Positions 6,062-13,799 of a DNA stretch of 15,302 nucleotides are shown here, in pieces. The position numbers were made by a program, and so were the translations under genes. Source of the DNA: an uncultured Lysobacteraceae bacterium (lineage in GTDB: Bacteria > Pseudomonadota > Gammaproteobacteria > Xanthomonadales > Rhodanobacteraceae); contig CAMLSI010000063.1 of NCBI GenBank assembly GCA_946482585.1, forward strand, positions 1 through 15,302, written 5' to 3'. Below the pieces are notes generated by a model that was not told where the DNA came from, searched no databases, and saw only the letters and a list, made by a program, of their open reading frames with translations. Each line of letters starts with the position of its first letter. Position 1 is the first letter of the stretch.

Positions 6062-6406
6062 GTGAACCGCTACCTCATCGCTTTCGCCCTGCTCGCCGGC
6101 GCCTCGGTCGCCACGGCCGCCGATGTCGCCCCGAAGACCAACGGCCTCAGCCTCAACGGTCTGAGCCTCAATGGCGCGACGCTCAATGGCCTCAGCCTCA
6201 ACGGCACGACGCTCAACGGCACCACGCTCAACGGCACGACGCTCAATGGCCTCAGCCTCAACGGCGTCCAATTCAACGACTGGCGCTTGAACGGTCTGAC
6301 CCTCAACGGCACCACGCTCAACGGCCGCAGCCTGCAAGGTGCCCGCACCGACCTGTCCGCGGTGCCGCTGGCGGACGTGCGGGTCCGCCTGCCGGAAGCG
6401 CGCTGA
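6062..6406 (+). CDS. Small exported protein of NG-x-x-L pentapeptide repeats
   Basis: A 114-residue product starting at GTG 6062, with GGAG (6051-6054) seven bases upstream. No ATG exists near the signal peptide. Residues 1-20 are a signal peptide (MNRYLIAFALLAGASVATAA, cleaved before DVAP). Residues 27-91 are 13 consecutive five-residue units of the type NG[LT][ST]L, with a degenerate unit QGART after them. Leu and Asn-Gly recur every fifth residue, as in right-handed quadrilateral beta-helices (pentapeptide-repeat proteins), although the classic A-[DN]-L pattern is altered. Similar NGL repeats occur in front of ADYC-domain proteins in myxobacteria (recollection). Here the ADYC part is the next gene, whose ATG overlaps this TGA by one base, so the two are translationally coupled and probably work together outside the inner membrane. 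Function is unknown: surface scaffold, adhesin or ligand are all possible. Confidence 0.8.
   Translation: MNRYLIAFALLAGASVATAADVAPKTNGLSLNGLSLNGATLNGLSLNGTTLNGTTLNGTTLNGLSLNGVQFNDWRLNGLTLNGTTLNGRSLQGARTDLSAVPLADVRVRLPEAR
6140..6340 (+). repeat. In-frame 15-bp tandem repeat coding NG-x-x-L units
   Basis: About 13 degenerate copies of a 15-base unit close to AACGGCACGACGCTC, alternating with AACGGCCTCAGCCTC and AATGGC variants. One divergent unit (NDWRL) and one VQF unit break the array near its end. The repeat stays in frame throughout, so copy number could change by slippage or recombination without disrupting the protein. Confidence 0.9.
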
Positions 6407-7182
6407 TGTTCGGCCGGCTCGCCTTCGCGCTGTTGACGGCGGCCGCGGCTGCCTCAGCGGCGGCGGCCGAGCCGGCCTCGCGTCTCGCGGTCGACGGCAC
6501 TGAATTCGTGCTTTACCGCAGTGACGGCCGCGTGCTGCGCAGTGCCGATCTCCTCGGCGCCGAACTCGATCTCGGCGGCGGCGCTCAGCTCCGTATCGAC
6601 GCGGTGCGCCCCGACCCGGGTGACAGCCGCGTGCTGTTGTATCGCTTCAGCCAGCGCCGTGACGACGGTGCCTGGGTGGAAGCCTGCGAAGCCGACCGCG
6701 AAGGCAACCACGAAGGCTTTCCGGTGCCGGGACGCTGGGTCGACGGCCGCTATCGGCCCGACGGCGCGCATTTCGCGCTGACCTGCACCGGCGGCGCTCA
6801 CGGCAAGTGCGTACGCTGGGGCTACCGCCCCTGGGACCGCGCGCCCGACGGCGCCGGAATGGCCGATCTGTACGAAGCCTGCGTGCGCATGGTCCGCGCC
6901 GACTACTGTGGCGACGGCACCGCGACGACGCGCGAAGGCATGGCCATCGATATCTACGACCGGCACGGCGTGCAGAAACCCGCGAGCGGGGAGGATTTCC
7001 GCTTCGAAGCCGGATGGGCGCCGACGGGCGCGGTCTGCGTCAATCACGTGCGCGTGCCCGACAACGTCACGCTCGACGCGATCGCGGCGCGCTGCCCGCG
7101 CCTCAAGGACGCGCTCGGCCAGCGTTGCGACGAGACGACCGCGCAGGCGGCCGGCGCGGTCGTGTTCAATCGTTCCCGCTGA
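6406..7182 (+). CDS. Exported ADYC-domain protein
   Basis: A 258-residue protein with an Ala-rich signal peptide (MFGRLAFALLTAAAAASAAA, cleavage near 21). The C-terminal half carries the signature VRADYCGDGTATT (A165-C168), followed by REGMAIDIYDRHG and a Cys-containing region ending QRCDETT. This is the motif that names the ADYC domain, a family of exported proteins of unknown function best known from myxobacteria. Conserved Cys (EACEADR, LTCTGG, GKCVRWGYRPW, EACVRM, ADYCG, AVCVNH, ARCPRL, QRCDE) point to disulfides in an oxidising compartment. The start ATG overlaps the TGA of the NG-repeat gene (6404-6408), with GGAAG at 6394-6398. It is followed after 76 nt by the first kinase gene, suggesting an operon. 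It may be a ligand or accessory for the kinase sensor; no catalytic motif is visible. Confidence 0.8.
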   Translation: MFGRLAFALLTAAAAASAAAAEPASRLAVDGTEFVLYRSDGRVLRSADLLGAELDLGGGAQLRIDAVRPDPGDSRVLLYRFSQRRDDGAWVEACEADREGNHEGFPVPGRWVDGRYRPDGAHFALTCTGGAHGKCVRWGYRPWDRAPDGAGMADLYEACVRMVRADYCGDGTATTREGMAIDIYDRHGVQKPASGEDFRFEAGWAPTGAVCVNHVRVPDNVTLDAIAARCPRLKDALGQRCDETTAQAAGAVVFNRSR

Positions 7183-7258
7183 CCGGAATCCATCGATTGC
7201 GGTTCGCGGCGCTCATCAGCAACCTACGCCGGCAACCCACCTCGACGAGTCGACACCG

Positions 7259-10000
7259 ATGGATGCACAACGCTGGCGCCTGGCGCGCGACCTGTTCGAG
7301 GCCGTCGTCGATCTCGCGCCGGACCAGTGGGAAGCCCACTTGTTGCGGCATGCGCCCGAGGATGCCGCACTGCGTGCCGAAGTGCTGGCACTGTTGCATG
7401 CCGATGCGGCGGCGACGCGCGCGACCGGCATGCACGAGCAGGTGCCCGATCTCGTTGCCGGGCTCGCCCAGGAACTGACCGGCCGCAGCGTGGCGGGCGT
7501 ATCCGCGGTGCGCAGCGGCGACCGGCTCGGCGCATTCCGCCTGGTGCGCGAAGTCGGCCGCGGCGGCATGGGGGCGGTCTGGCTCGCCGAACGTGCCGAC
7601 GGGCAATTCCTGCAACAGGTGGCGATCAAGCTGATCCGCGGCGGCTGGGACGCAGCCGATACGCAGGCGCGTTTCCTGGCCGAACGCCAGATCCTCGCGA
7701 GCCTGCAGCATCCGAACATCGCTCATCTCGTCGACGGCGGCGTCACGGCCGACGGACGTCCGTGGCTCGCGCTCGAATACGTCGCGGGGACCGACCTGCG
7801 TCAATGGTGCGACACGCACGAGCTCGATCTGCGCCGGCGGCTCGCCCTGTTCCTCACGGTCTGCGACGCGGTCGAGCATGCGCACCAGCGCCTCGTCGTG
7901 CACCGCGACCTCAAGCCGTCGAACATCCTCGTCAGCGATGACGGCGTGGTGAAGCTGCTCGATTTCGGCATCGCGAAACTCCTCGATCCGCAGTCCGCGG
8001 CGGTCAGCGCGACGCGGATCTTCACGCCCGAATACGCCGCGCCCGAGCAGGTGCGCGGCGAACTCGTGACGACGGCCGTCGACATCCACGCGCTCGGCCT
8101 GCTGCTCTACGAGCTGCTCAGCGGACAGCGACCGTATGCCGTCGGCAATTCGACACCGGCCGCCTACGAGCGCGCCGTGCTCGACCAGGAGCCGACGCGG
8201 CCGAGCCTGCGCCTAGTGCGCGACGATCCGCAGGCCGCGGCGATTGCGGCGAAACGGCACCTGACGCCCGAACGGCTGCGCCGCGAACTGCGCGGCGACC
8301 TCGATGCGATCGTGCTCAAGGCGCTGCGCAAGCAGCCGTCGCAGCGCTATGCGAGCGTCGGCGAATTCGTCGCCGACGTGCAGCGCTACCTGGCGCGCCA
8401 GCCGGTGCTCGCGCGGCGCGGCAACTGGCGCTACCACGCGACGCGCTTCCTGCAGCGCCATGCGACCGCGGTCGCGCTCGCCGGCGTCGCCGTGCTCGCG
8501 CTCGGCATCGGACTCGGCGTGGCCCTGTGGCAGACGCGCGTCGCGCGCGACGAACGCGATACCGCGCGCGAAGCGCTCGCATTCATGACGACGCTGTTCG
8601 ACCACGCCGATCCGGCGCGGCAGAAGGGCGACGCGCTGAGCGTGCGCGACCTGCTCGATGCCGGCGTGCAGAACATCCGCGGTGCGCTGCCGAATCAGGA
8701 CGCAGCGCGCGCGCGGCTGCTGCTGACGATGGCGTCGGCCTATCTCGGCCTCGGCCAGCGCGATCCGGCCGCGCCGCTGATCGACGAAGCACTCGCCGTC
8801 GCGCGCGCGCGCAACGATCGGGCGCTGGAAGCCGCGGCGCTGATCCAGCAATGCCGCCATTTCGACCTCGGCAACGATTCGGAGCGCTGTCCGGAATTGC
8901 TCGATCGCGCCGAAGGTCTGCTCGATCCGCGCGACAGGGCCCAAGCCGCGCTCATCGCGTATTCGCTGGCGCTGCGCGTCTACGGGTTGCAGCTGGACAA
9001 CCGCTACGAGGACATGGCCGCGGCCATGCGCCGCGGTCTCGCGCTACTCGACGATTCGGCCGAGCACCGCTTCCTGCGCGTCGAGCTCGCGGGCCATCTC
9101 GCGTTCGCGCTCGACAAGCTCAATCGCCCGGCCGAGGGCGAGGCCGTGTTGCGGCCCCTGCTGGCGATCCTGCGCGGCGACGCGACCGCGGAACGTGTGC
9201 TGCTCGCCGACACCCTGGGCACGCTCGCGACGGTGGTCGCGCATCAGCGGCGCGTCGACGAAGCGATCGCGCTGCAGCGAGAAGCGCTCGCGGTCATGGA
9301 GCAACTCTACGGCGCCGACAGTCCCGCGATCACGCCGCAGCTCAACAGCCTCGCGGTGCAGCTCACGGCGGCCGAGCGCGTCGACGAGGCACTGCCGCTG
9401 CTCGAGCGCACCGTCGCGCTGGACCGGCGCCGCGGACCCGATGCGACGCACGAACTGGCCAGCAGCCTGTGCAACTACGGCGGCCTGCTGCTGATCGCCG
9501 GACACGACGCGCAGGCGCGCGCGCCGCTCGACGAGTCCATCGAGGTCGCTGCGCGCAGCGAGATCGCGATGGAGCTCGGCCGCTGCCTGCTCTGGCGTGC
9601 GACGCTGGCGCTGATCGTCGGAGACGCCGCCGCGGCGCGGCGCGATACGGCGCGTGCACGCGAAGCGCTGGCGCCGGCGTACGGCCCCGACACCGACCTG
9701 ATGCTGCGCATCCGCAGCGCCGACCTTGCGGCGCAATGGCGTGCGCGCGCGCCGACCGCGGAGAGCTGCACCGAGGCCGCGGCGATCGCGGCGGCCTTCG
9801 CCCGGTCGAAGAAGGCCGACGGTCCCGACGCGCGCTTCGCGACGTTCCTCGCGGCGCTCTGTGCCGACGGCCGTGCCGTGTCCGCGGAACCCGCACGGCG
9901 GGCACGCGACGCGCTCGTCGCGGGACTGTCGCGCGGCGCGCACGATCCGCGCGCGCGCGCGGCCGCCGCACTGGTCGAACACTGGCCGGCCGCGGGCTGA
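7259..10000 (+). CDS. Transmembrane Ser/Thr protein kinase with periplasmic TPR sensor (kinase 1)
   Basis: A 913-residue receptor-like Hanks-type kinase. Residues 1-75 form a helical segment (W..ARDLFEAVVDL, RAEVLALLHAD) typical of kinases that accompany TIGR02999-type sigma factors. The kinase domain (about 92-385) is intact: GRGGMGAV 100-107, VAIK with K124, E142, HRDLKPSN 215-222, DFG 235-237, activation-loop T252/T256, APE 261-263. One membrane helix follows at about 404-424, with basic residues before it, so the kinase is cytoplasmic. The remaining 480 residues are TPR-like helices (e.g. RRVDEAIALQREALAVMEQL, then ERVDEALPLLERTVAL) that would lie in the periplasm. The start is set by homology with kinase 2 (MDAQRWR); its ribosome site is weak. 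It probably phosphorylates the divergently encoded sigma factor, as PknS does EcfK; this is inferred. Confidence 0.92.
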   Translation: MDAQRWRLARDLFEAVVDLAPDQWEAHLLRHAPEDAALRAEVLALLHADAAATRATGMHEQVPDLVAGLAQELTGRSVAGVSAVRSGDRLGAFRLVREVGRGGMGAVWLAERADGQFLQQVAIKLIRGGWDAADTQARFLAERQILASLQHPNIAHLVDGGVTADGRPWLALEYVAGTDLRQWCDTHELDLRRRLALFLTVCDAVEHAHQRLVVHRDLKPSNILVSDDGVVKLLDFGIAKLLDPQSAAVSATRIFTPEYAAPEQVRGELVTTAVDIHALGLLLYELLSGQRPYAVGNSTPAAYERAVLDQEPTRPSLRLVRDDPQAAAIAAKRHLTPERLRRELRGDLDAIVLKALRKQPSQRYASVGEFVADVQRYLARQPVLARRGNWRYHATRFLQRHATAVALAGVAVLALGIGLGVALWQTRVARDERDTAREALAFMTTLFDHADPARQKGDALSVRDLLDAGVQNIRGALPNQDAARARLLLTMASAYLGLGQRDPAAPLIDEALAVARARNDRALEAAALIQQCRHFDLGNDSERCPELLDRAEGLLDPRDRAQAALIAYSLALRVYGLQLDNRYEDMAAAMRRGLALLDDSAEHRFLRVELAGHLAFALDKLNRPAEGEAVLRPLLAILRGDATAERVLLADTLGTLATVVAHQRRVDEAIALQREALAVMEQLYGADSPAITPQLNSLAVQLTAAERVDEALPLLERTVALDRRRGPDATHELASSLCNYGGLLLIAGHDAQARAPLDESIEVAARSEIAMELGRCLLWRATLALIVGDAAAARRDTARAREALAPAYGPDTDLMLRIRSADLAAQWRARAPTAESCTEAAAIAAAFARSKKADGPDARFATFLAALCADGRAVSAEPARRARDALVAGLSRGAHDPRARAAAALVEHWPAAG

Positions 10001-10176
10001 GGAAAAGTCCCCTGCCGCGCACGCGCGCCGTGCGCTACCGTGCGTGCGCGAGTCCGGTTGCAACCCTCCGGCGGGGCAGCCAACCGCGTGCGGTGCGAGC
10101 ATCAGGCGGAGTTGGGCGGCAGCAGGCAGGGGCGCCGCGCTGCCGACACGTATTCGGACCTTCCCGGGGGGACTTC
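10001..10176 (+). other. Spacer between the two kinase genes
   Basis: These 176 non-coding bases are longer than the other gaps in this row, so kinase 2 could have its own promoter. The stretch ends in a G-rich ribosome site (GGGGGGA, 10166-10172) just before ATG 10177. I see no recognisable -35/-10 pair and no terminator-like hairpin with a T-run. Confidence 0.5.
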
Positions 10177-12915
10177 ATGGACGCGCAACGCTGGCGTCGT
10201 ATCCGCGAGCTGTTCGACCGCGCGATCGAACTCGGGCCGTCGCACTGGGAACGTGCGCTGCTGCAGGACTGTCCCGATGACGCGGCGCTGCGTGCCGAAG
10301 TGCTCGAGCTGCTGCGCGCCGCCGCGGCGGCGACCGCGCCCACCGGAATGCTCGCGCAGGCGCCCGATGTCGTCGCCGGCCTGGCCGAACAGCTCGACGA
10401 AGCCGCCGGCGTCGCGCGCGCGGGTCTCGCGCTCGGACCGTTCCGACTCGTGCGCGAAATCGGCCGCGGCGGCATGGGCGCGGTCTGGCTCGCCGAGCGC
10501 GCAACCGGGGAGTTCACGCAACAGGTCGCGATCAAGCTGATCCGCGGCGGCTGGGACACGGCAGAAACGCAGGCGCGCTTCCGTGCCGAACGTCAGATCC
10601 TCGCGACCTTGCAGCATCCGCACATCGCTCATCTGGTCGACGGCGGCGTCAGCGCCGAAGGCTGGCCCTGGCTCGCGCTCGAATACGTCGACGGCGTTGA
10701 TCTGCGCGCCTGGTGCGATACGCACCGGCTCGACCTGCGCCGGCGCCTCGGGCTGTTCCTGACCGTCTGCGACGCGGTGCAGCACGCGCATCAGCACCTC
10801 GTCGTGCACCGCGACCTCAAGCCGTCGAACATTCTCGTGAGTCGCGACGGCGTGGTGAAGCTGCTCGATTTCGGTATCGCGAAGCTGATCGCCGAGGATG
10901 CCGGCGCGGTCAGCGCGACGCGCATCTTCACGCCCGAATACGCCGCCCCCGAGCAGGTGCGCGGCGAAGTCGTCACGACCGCGGTCGATATTTATGCACT
11001 CGGCCTGCTGCTGTACGAACTGCTCAGCGGACAGCGGCCCTACCAGGTGGAAAATTCCACGCCGGCCGCGTACGAGCGGGCGATCCTCGACCAGGAACCG
11101 ACCCGGCCGAGCCTCGCGATCACGCGCGATCCGACGCAGGCCGGCGAAGTCGCCGCGCGGCGCCATCTGACGCCCGAGCGCCTGCGCCGCGAGCTGCGCG
11201 GCGACCTCGACGCGATCGTGCTCAAGGCGCTGCGCAAGGAGCCCGCACTGCGCTATGCGAACGCCTCGGAATTCGCCGCCGACGTGCAGCGGCATCTGCA
11301 GCGCCGGCCCGTGCTCGCGCGCCGCGGCGGCTGGCGCTATCGCGCCGCGCGTTTCCTGCGCCGGCATGCCATGGCGGCGAGTCTGGTCGGCTTGCTGGTC
11401 GCGGCGCTGGCCGCTGGCCTCGTGCTCACCCTGTATCAGGCGCAGCGCGTGCAGCGCGAAGCGCAGAAATCGCGCCAGGTGCTCGATTTCATGGTCGGCG
11501 TGTTCACGAGCGCCGATACCGGCAAGACCGGTGGCAAGGCGATCACCGCGGTGGAGCTGCTCGACCAGGCGCGCGCGCGCATCCGGCGCGAAGTGCAGGA
11601 CCCCGCGCCGCGCAGCGAACTGCTGCTCGCGATGACGCGCGCGTACCGCGGCGTCAGCAACGCAGTCGACACCCTGCCGCTGACCGACGAGGCCGTGACC
11701 TTGCGCCGCGGATTGAATGATCCGCTGCTGCTGGCGCGGGCGCTCGCGCTGCGTGCGGCCTCGCAGCAGGATCTCGGCAAGCACGCCGACGCACTGGCGT
11801 CGCTCGACGAAGCGTCCGCGTTCGATCTCGGCCGCGGCGCCGAGGCGGACACGACGCGGATCGAGCTGCAGAGCCGCCGCGCGAATGCGCTGATGAGCCT
11901 CGGCCGCGTGGTCGAGGCCGAGCAGGCCTTCGGCGACGCGTACGCCAGGCGCCGCCGCCTGCTCGGGGACGACGATCCGCTCACCCAGGAAACCGGCATT
12001 CGCTGGGCGCGCGCGCTGTTCAACACCGACCAGTTCGCGCGCGGCCGCGAGGCGGTGCAGCCCATCGTCGAGACGCTGCGCCGCGGCGGCGCGACGCGCG
12101 CGACCGAGCTGGCCGGCGCGCTCGATGCGCTCGGCGCGGGCTGGCGTCACGACGATCCCTGGCAGCACCTGCGCTACAGCCGCGAAGCCCTGGAGCAGGA
12201 GCGCATCGCCTATGGCGACACGTCGACGCATACGGCGTTGCGCATGGGCAATCTCGCCGACCAGCTCACCGAAGTCGGCGAATACGCCGAAGCGCTGCAA
12301 TGGGCGACCAAAGCGCTCGCGCTGCGCCGTGCGCAGGCAACGGAAAATCCCGGCAGCATCTATCAGCCGCTCGTGACGCTCGGTACCGTGCACCTGCGCC
12401 GCGGCGACGCCGCCGCCGCGCTGCCGCTGTTCGACGAAGCCGTGGCGCTGCGCGACAAAGGCCAGCCCAAGCCGCCGTTGTCGGTGGCCTGGGCGATCGC
12501 GCTGCGCGGTCATGCGCGCTATCGGCTCGGACAGGACGATGCGGGCCGCGCCGATTTCGACCGCGCCGCACTCGGCTTCGCGGCCATGCCGTCAGGCACC
12601 TGGCGCACGGCGTCGCTCGCGATCGAACGCACCGTGGCCGAACTGCCGGTCGTGACGGCGTATGACTGCGGCGCGATCGATGCGGCCGCGCGCGATGTTG
12701 CCGACGACCTCGGCACTGCCGCGCTGCTCGCGCAATTCAGCCGCGCTGCGGCGGCGGCCTGTCGTGCGCGCGCCGGCGACGCGGGCGCGACGGCGCTGCT
12801 GCGCGAATCGACGGACGCTCTGCGCGCGCGCCTGCCCGCGGACGATGCGCGGCTGCGCTGGCTGGAAAGCGTGCGCGTGGAGCGCCCGGGTCTAGGAGTG
12901 GGGAGCAAGGACTAG
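10177..12915 (+). CDS. Transmembrane Ser/Thr protein kinase with periplasmic TPR sensor (kinase 2, paralog)
   Basis: A 912-residue paralog of kinase 1 with the same plan. A helical N-terminus starts with the same MDAQRWR. An intact kinase domain follows: GRGGMGAV 96-103, K120, E138, HRDLKPSN 211-218, DFG 231-233, T248/T252, APE 257-259. Then come one membrane helix (about 399-420) and a roughly 490-residue TPR-like periplasmic part (e.g. VGEYAEALQWATKALALRRA, then RGDAAAALPLFDEAVALRD). From HRD to GQRPY, 70 of 79 residues match kinase 1, while the periplasmic halves are only loosely alignable. The gene therefore looks like a tandem duplication kept for a shared substrate but a different signal. 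ATG 10177 has a G-rich ribosome site directly upstream. It ends before a hairpin at 12931-12968 that separates it from the convergent phospholipase-D gene. Confidence 0.92.
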   Translation: MDAQRWRRIRELFDRAIELGPSHWERALLQDCPDDAALRAEVLELLRAAAAATAPTGMLAQAPDVVAGLAEQLDEAAGVARAGLALGPFRLVREIGRGGMGAVWLAERATGEFTQQVAIKLIRGGWDTAETQARFRAERQILATLQHPHIAHLVDGGVSAEGWPWLALEYVDGVDLRAWCDTHRLDLRRRLGLFLTVCDAVQHAHQHLVVHRDLKPSNILVSRDGVVKLLDFGIAKLIAEDAGAVSATRIFTPEYAAPEQVRGEVVTTAVDIYALGLLLYELLSGQRPYQVENSTPAAYERAILDQEPTRPSLAITRDPTQAGEVAARRHLTPERLRRELRGDLDAIVLKALRKEPALRYANASEFAADVQRHLQRRPVLARRGGWRYRAARFLRRHAMAASLVGLLVAALAAGLVLTLYQAQRVQREAQKSRQVLDFMVGVFTSADTGKTGGKAITAVELLDQARARIRREVQDPAPRSELLLAMTRAYRGVSNAVDTLPLTDEAVTLRRGLNDPLLLARALALRAASQQDLGKHADALASLDEASAFDLGRGAEADTTRIELQSRRANALMSLGRVVEAEQAFGDAYARRRRLLGDDDPLTQETGIRWARALFNTDQFARGREAVQPIVETLRRGGATRATELAGALDALGAGWRHDDPWQHLRYSREALEQERIAYGDTSTHTALRMGNLADQLTEVGEYAEALQWATKALALRRAQATENPGSIYQPLVTLGTVHLRRGDAAAALPLFDEAVALRDKGQPKPPLSVAWAIALRGHARYRLGQDDAGRADFDRAALGFAAMPSGTWRTASLAIERTVAELPVVTAYDCGAIDAAARDVADDLGTAALLAQFSRAAAAACRARAGDAGATALLRESTDALRARLPADDARLRWLESVRVERPGLGVGSKD

Positions 12916-12930
12916 GGATTCCCGTTTCCC

Positions 12931-12968
12931 GTGGCGCTCCGCGCGTCCGGCTTCGGCCGGTGCGCCAC
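12931..12968. terminator. Compound hairpin with TTCG tetraloop between convergent genes
   Basis: An outer stem GTGGCGC (12931-12937) / GCGCCAC (12962-12968) encloses an inner stem CCGGC (12947-12951) / GCCGG (12956-12960) closed by a stable TTCG tetraloop. There is an asymmetric internal loop and no long T-run. Its position 15 bases past the kinase-2 stop and 50 bases from the stop of the opposite gene suggests it ends the kinase transcript, possibly both. Confidence 0.6.
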
Positions 12969-13017
12969 TTCCATCGGTGTATCCATCGACGGCGTGCAGG
13001 AGCCGCCGAAGTGAGTT

Positions 13018-13710
13018 TCAGCTCAGCCGCGGATAGCGTTCCCACAGCACTTCGAACTGGCCGCCGAAGCAGCGCACGAGATAGGCGTCGTTGCTGACGA
13101 CGAGGTTCTCGTCGTTGCTCAGGCTCGCGCTGCGGGTCCAGTTGAAGCTGCCGTTGGCGAGCAGCCTGCCGTCGAACAGCGCGAACTTGTGGTGCATGTG
13201 CGCCGGCCCGCGATCGAGGCGGATCTCGATGCCGGCCGCTGCCAGCTGCGCGATGTCGCTGCCGGCATCGTGGCGTTTGTCGTCGTCGCTGATGATGCGC
13301 ACCCGCACGCCGCGCCGATGCGCCTGCAGCACGTTTTCCGTGAGGCGATCGTCGGCCAGCGTGAACACGCAGATATCGAGCGCGCGCCGAGCCGCGCCGC
13401 AGAGTTCGCGCAGCTTGCGCAGGCAGGCGTCGCCCGGCGTGAAGTAGGCGCTGTGCGCCGCGGCCGCGACAGCGGCGGAAAGATCGAGCGTCCTGACGAC
13501 CTGCTCCAGCCAGCGCAGCAGCGCCATCGACTGCTGAGGATGGGCCTGGATCCGCTCGCGCGCGATCGCGAATGCGGCGTTGCGCAGGCGGCGCACCTGT
13601 TCGAGCGACAGCTGCGCACCGATCTCGCGCAGCTCGACTTTCTCGGAGTCGTCGAGCCGGGAGTCGGCGGCGCTCGCGCGCAGTGTCTGGTCGAGTCTGT
13701 CGAAGTCCAT
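13018..13710 (-). CDS. Single-HKD phospholipase D-like protein (Nuc/Zucchini type)
   Basis: A 230-residue soluble protein. The N-terminal 85 residues are helical and unassigned. Residues about 86-225 form one phospholipase-D fold (DICVFTLADDRLTENVLQA, GVRVRIISDDDK) with a complete HKD motif: H173-x-K175, D180, G187-S188, N190 in HHKFALFDGRLLANGSFNWT. With one HKD per chain, the enzyme should act as a homodimer, as Nuc nucleases and mitochondrial cardiolipin hydrolase/Zucchini do. The substrate could be nucleic acid or phospholipid. Unlike secreted Nuc, it has no signal peptide. The start at 13710 follows AGGA closely; a frame running on to 14097 overlaps ubiB and has arginine-rich shadow composition. 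It lies 89 nt downstream of ubiB on the same strand and may be co-transcribed with it. Confidence 0.87.
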   Translation of the reverse strand: MDFDRLDQTLRASAADSRLDDSEKVELREIGAQLSLEQVRRLRNAAFAIARERIQAHPQQSMALLRWLEQVVRTLDLSAAVAAAAHSAYFTPGDACLRKLRELCGAARRALDICVFTLADDRLTENVLQAHRRGVRVRIISDDDKRHDAGSDIAQLAAAGIEIRLDRGPAHMHHKFALFDGRLLANGSFNWTRSASLSNDENLVVSNDAYLVRCFGGQFEVLWERYPRLS

Positions 13711-13799
13711 GGTCCTGCTCGCTGGCTGGGCCGGTCCGGCCGTTCTGTGATGTCGGTACTGCCGGAATGGGTCAGACGCCGGCGAGGACGACTCCGCGC

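Noticed and set aside
6140..6340. Regular short repeats considered as a CRISPR array
   Set aside because: The units are contiguous 15-base coding repeats without spacers, in frame within a gene that has a signal peptide.
6908..7258. Extension of kinase 1 upstream to 6908
   Set aside because: It would overlap the ADYC gene in another frame and encode an Arg-rich shadow. The paralog starts with the same MDAQRWR, which fixes the start at 7259.
8527..10176. Extension of kinase 2 upstream to 8527
   Set aside because: It runs antiphase through kinase 1 with Arg-rich composition. The G-rich ribosome site and the paralog alignment fix the start at 10177.
10102..12513. Very long antisense open frame (about 800 codons) opposite kinase 2
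   Set aside because: It lies wholly across a kinase gene with clear catalytic motifs. Long antisense frames are common in GC-rich coding DNA, and its translation is Arg/Ala/Gln-rich with no recognisable domain.
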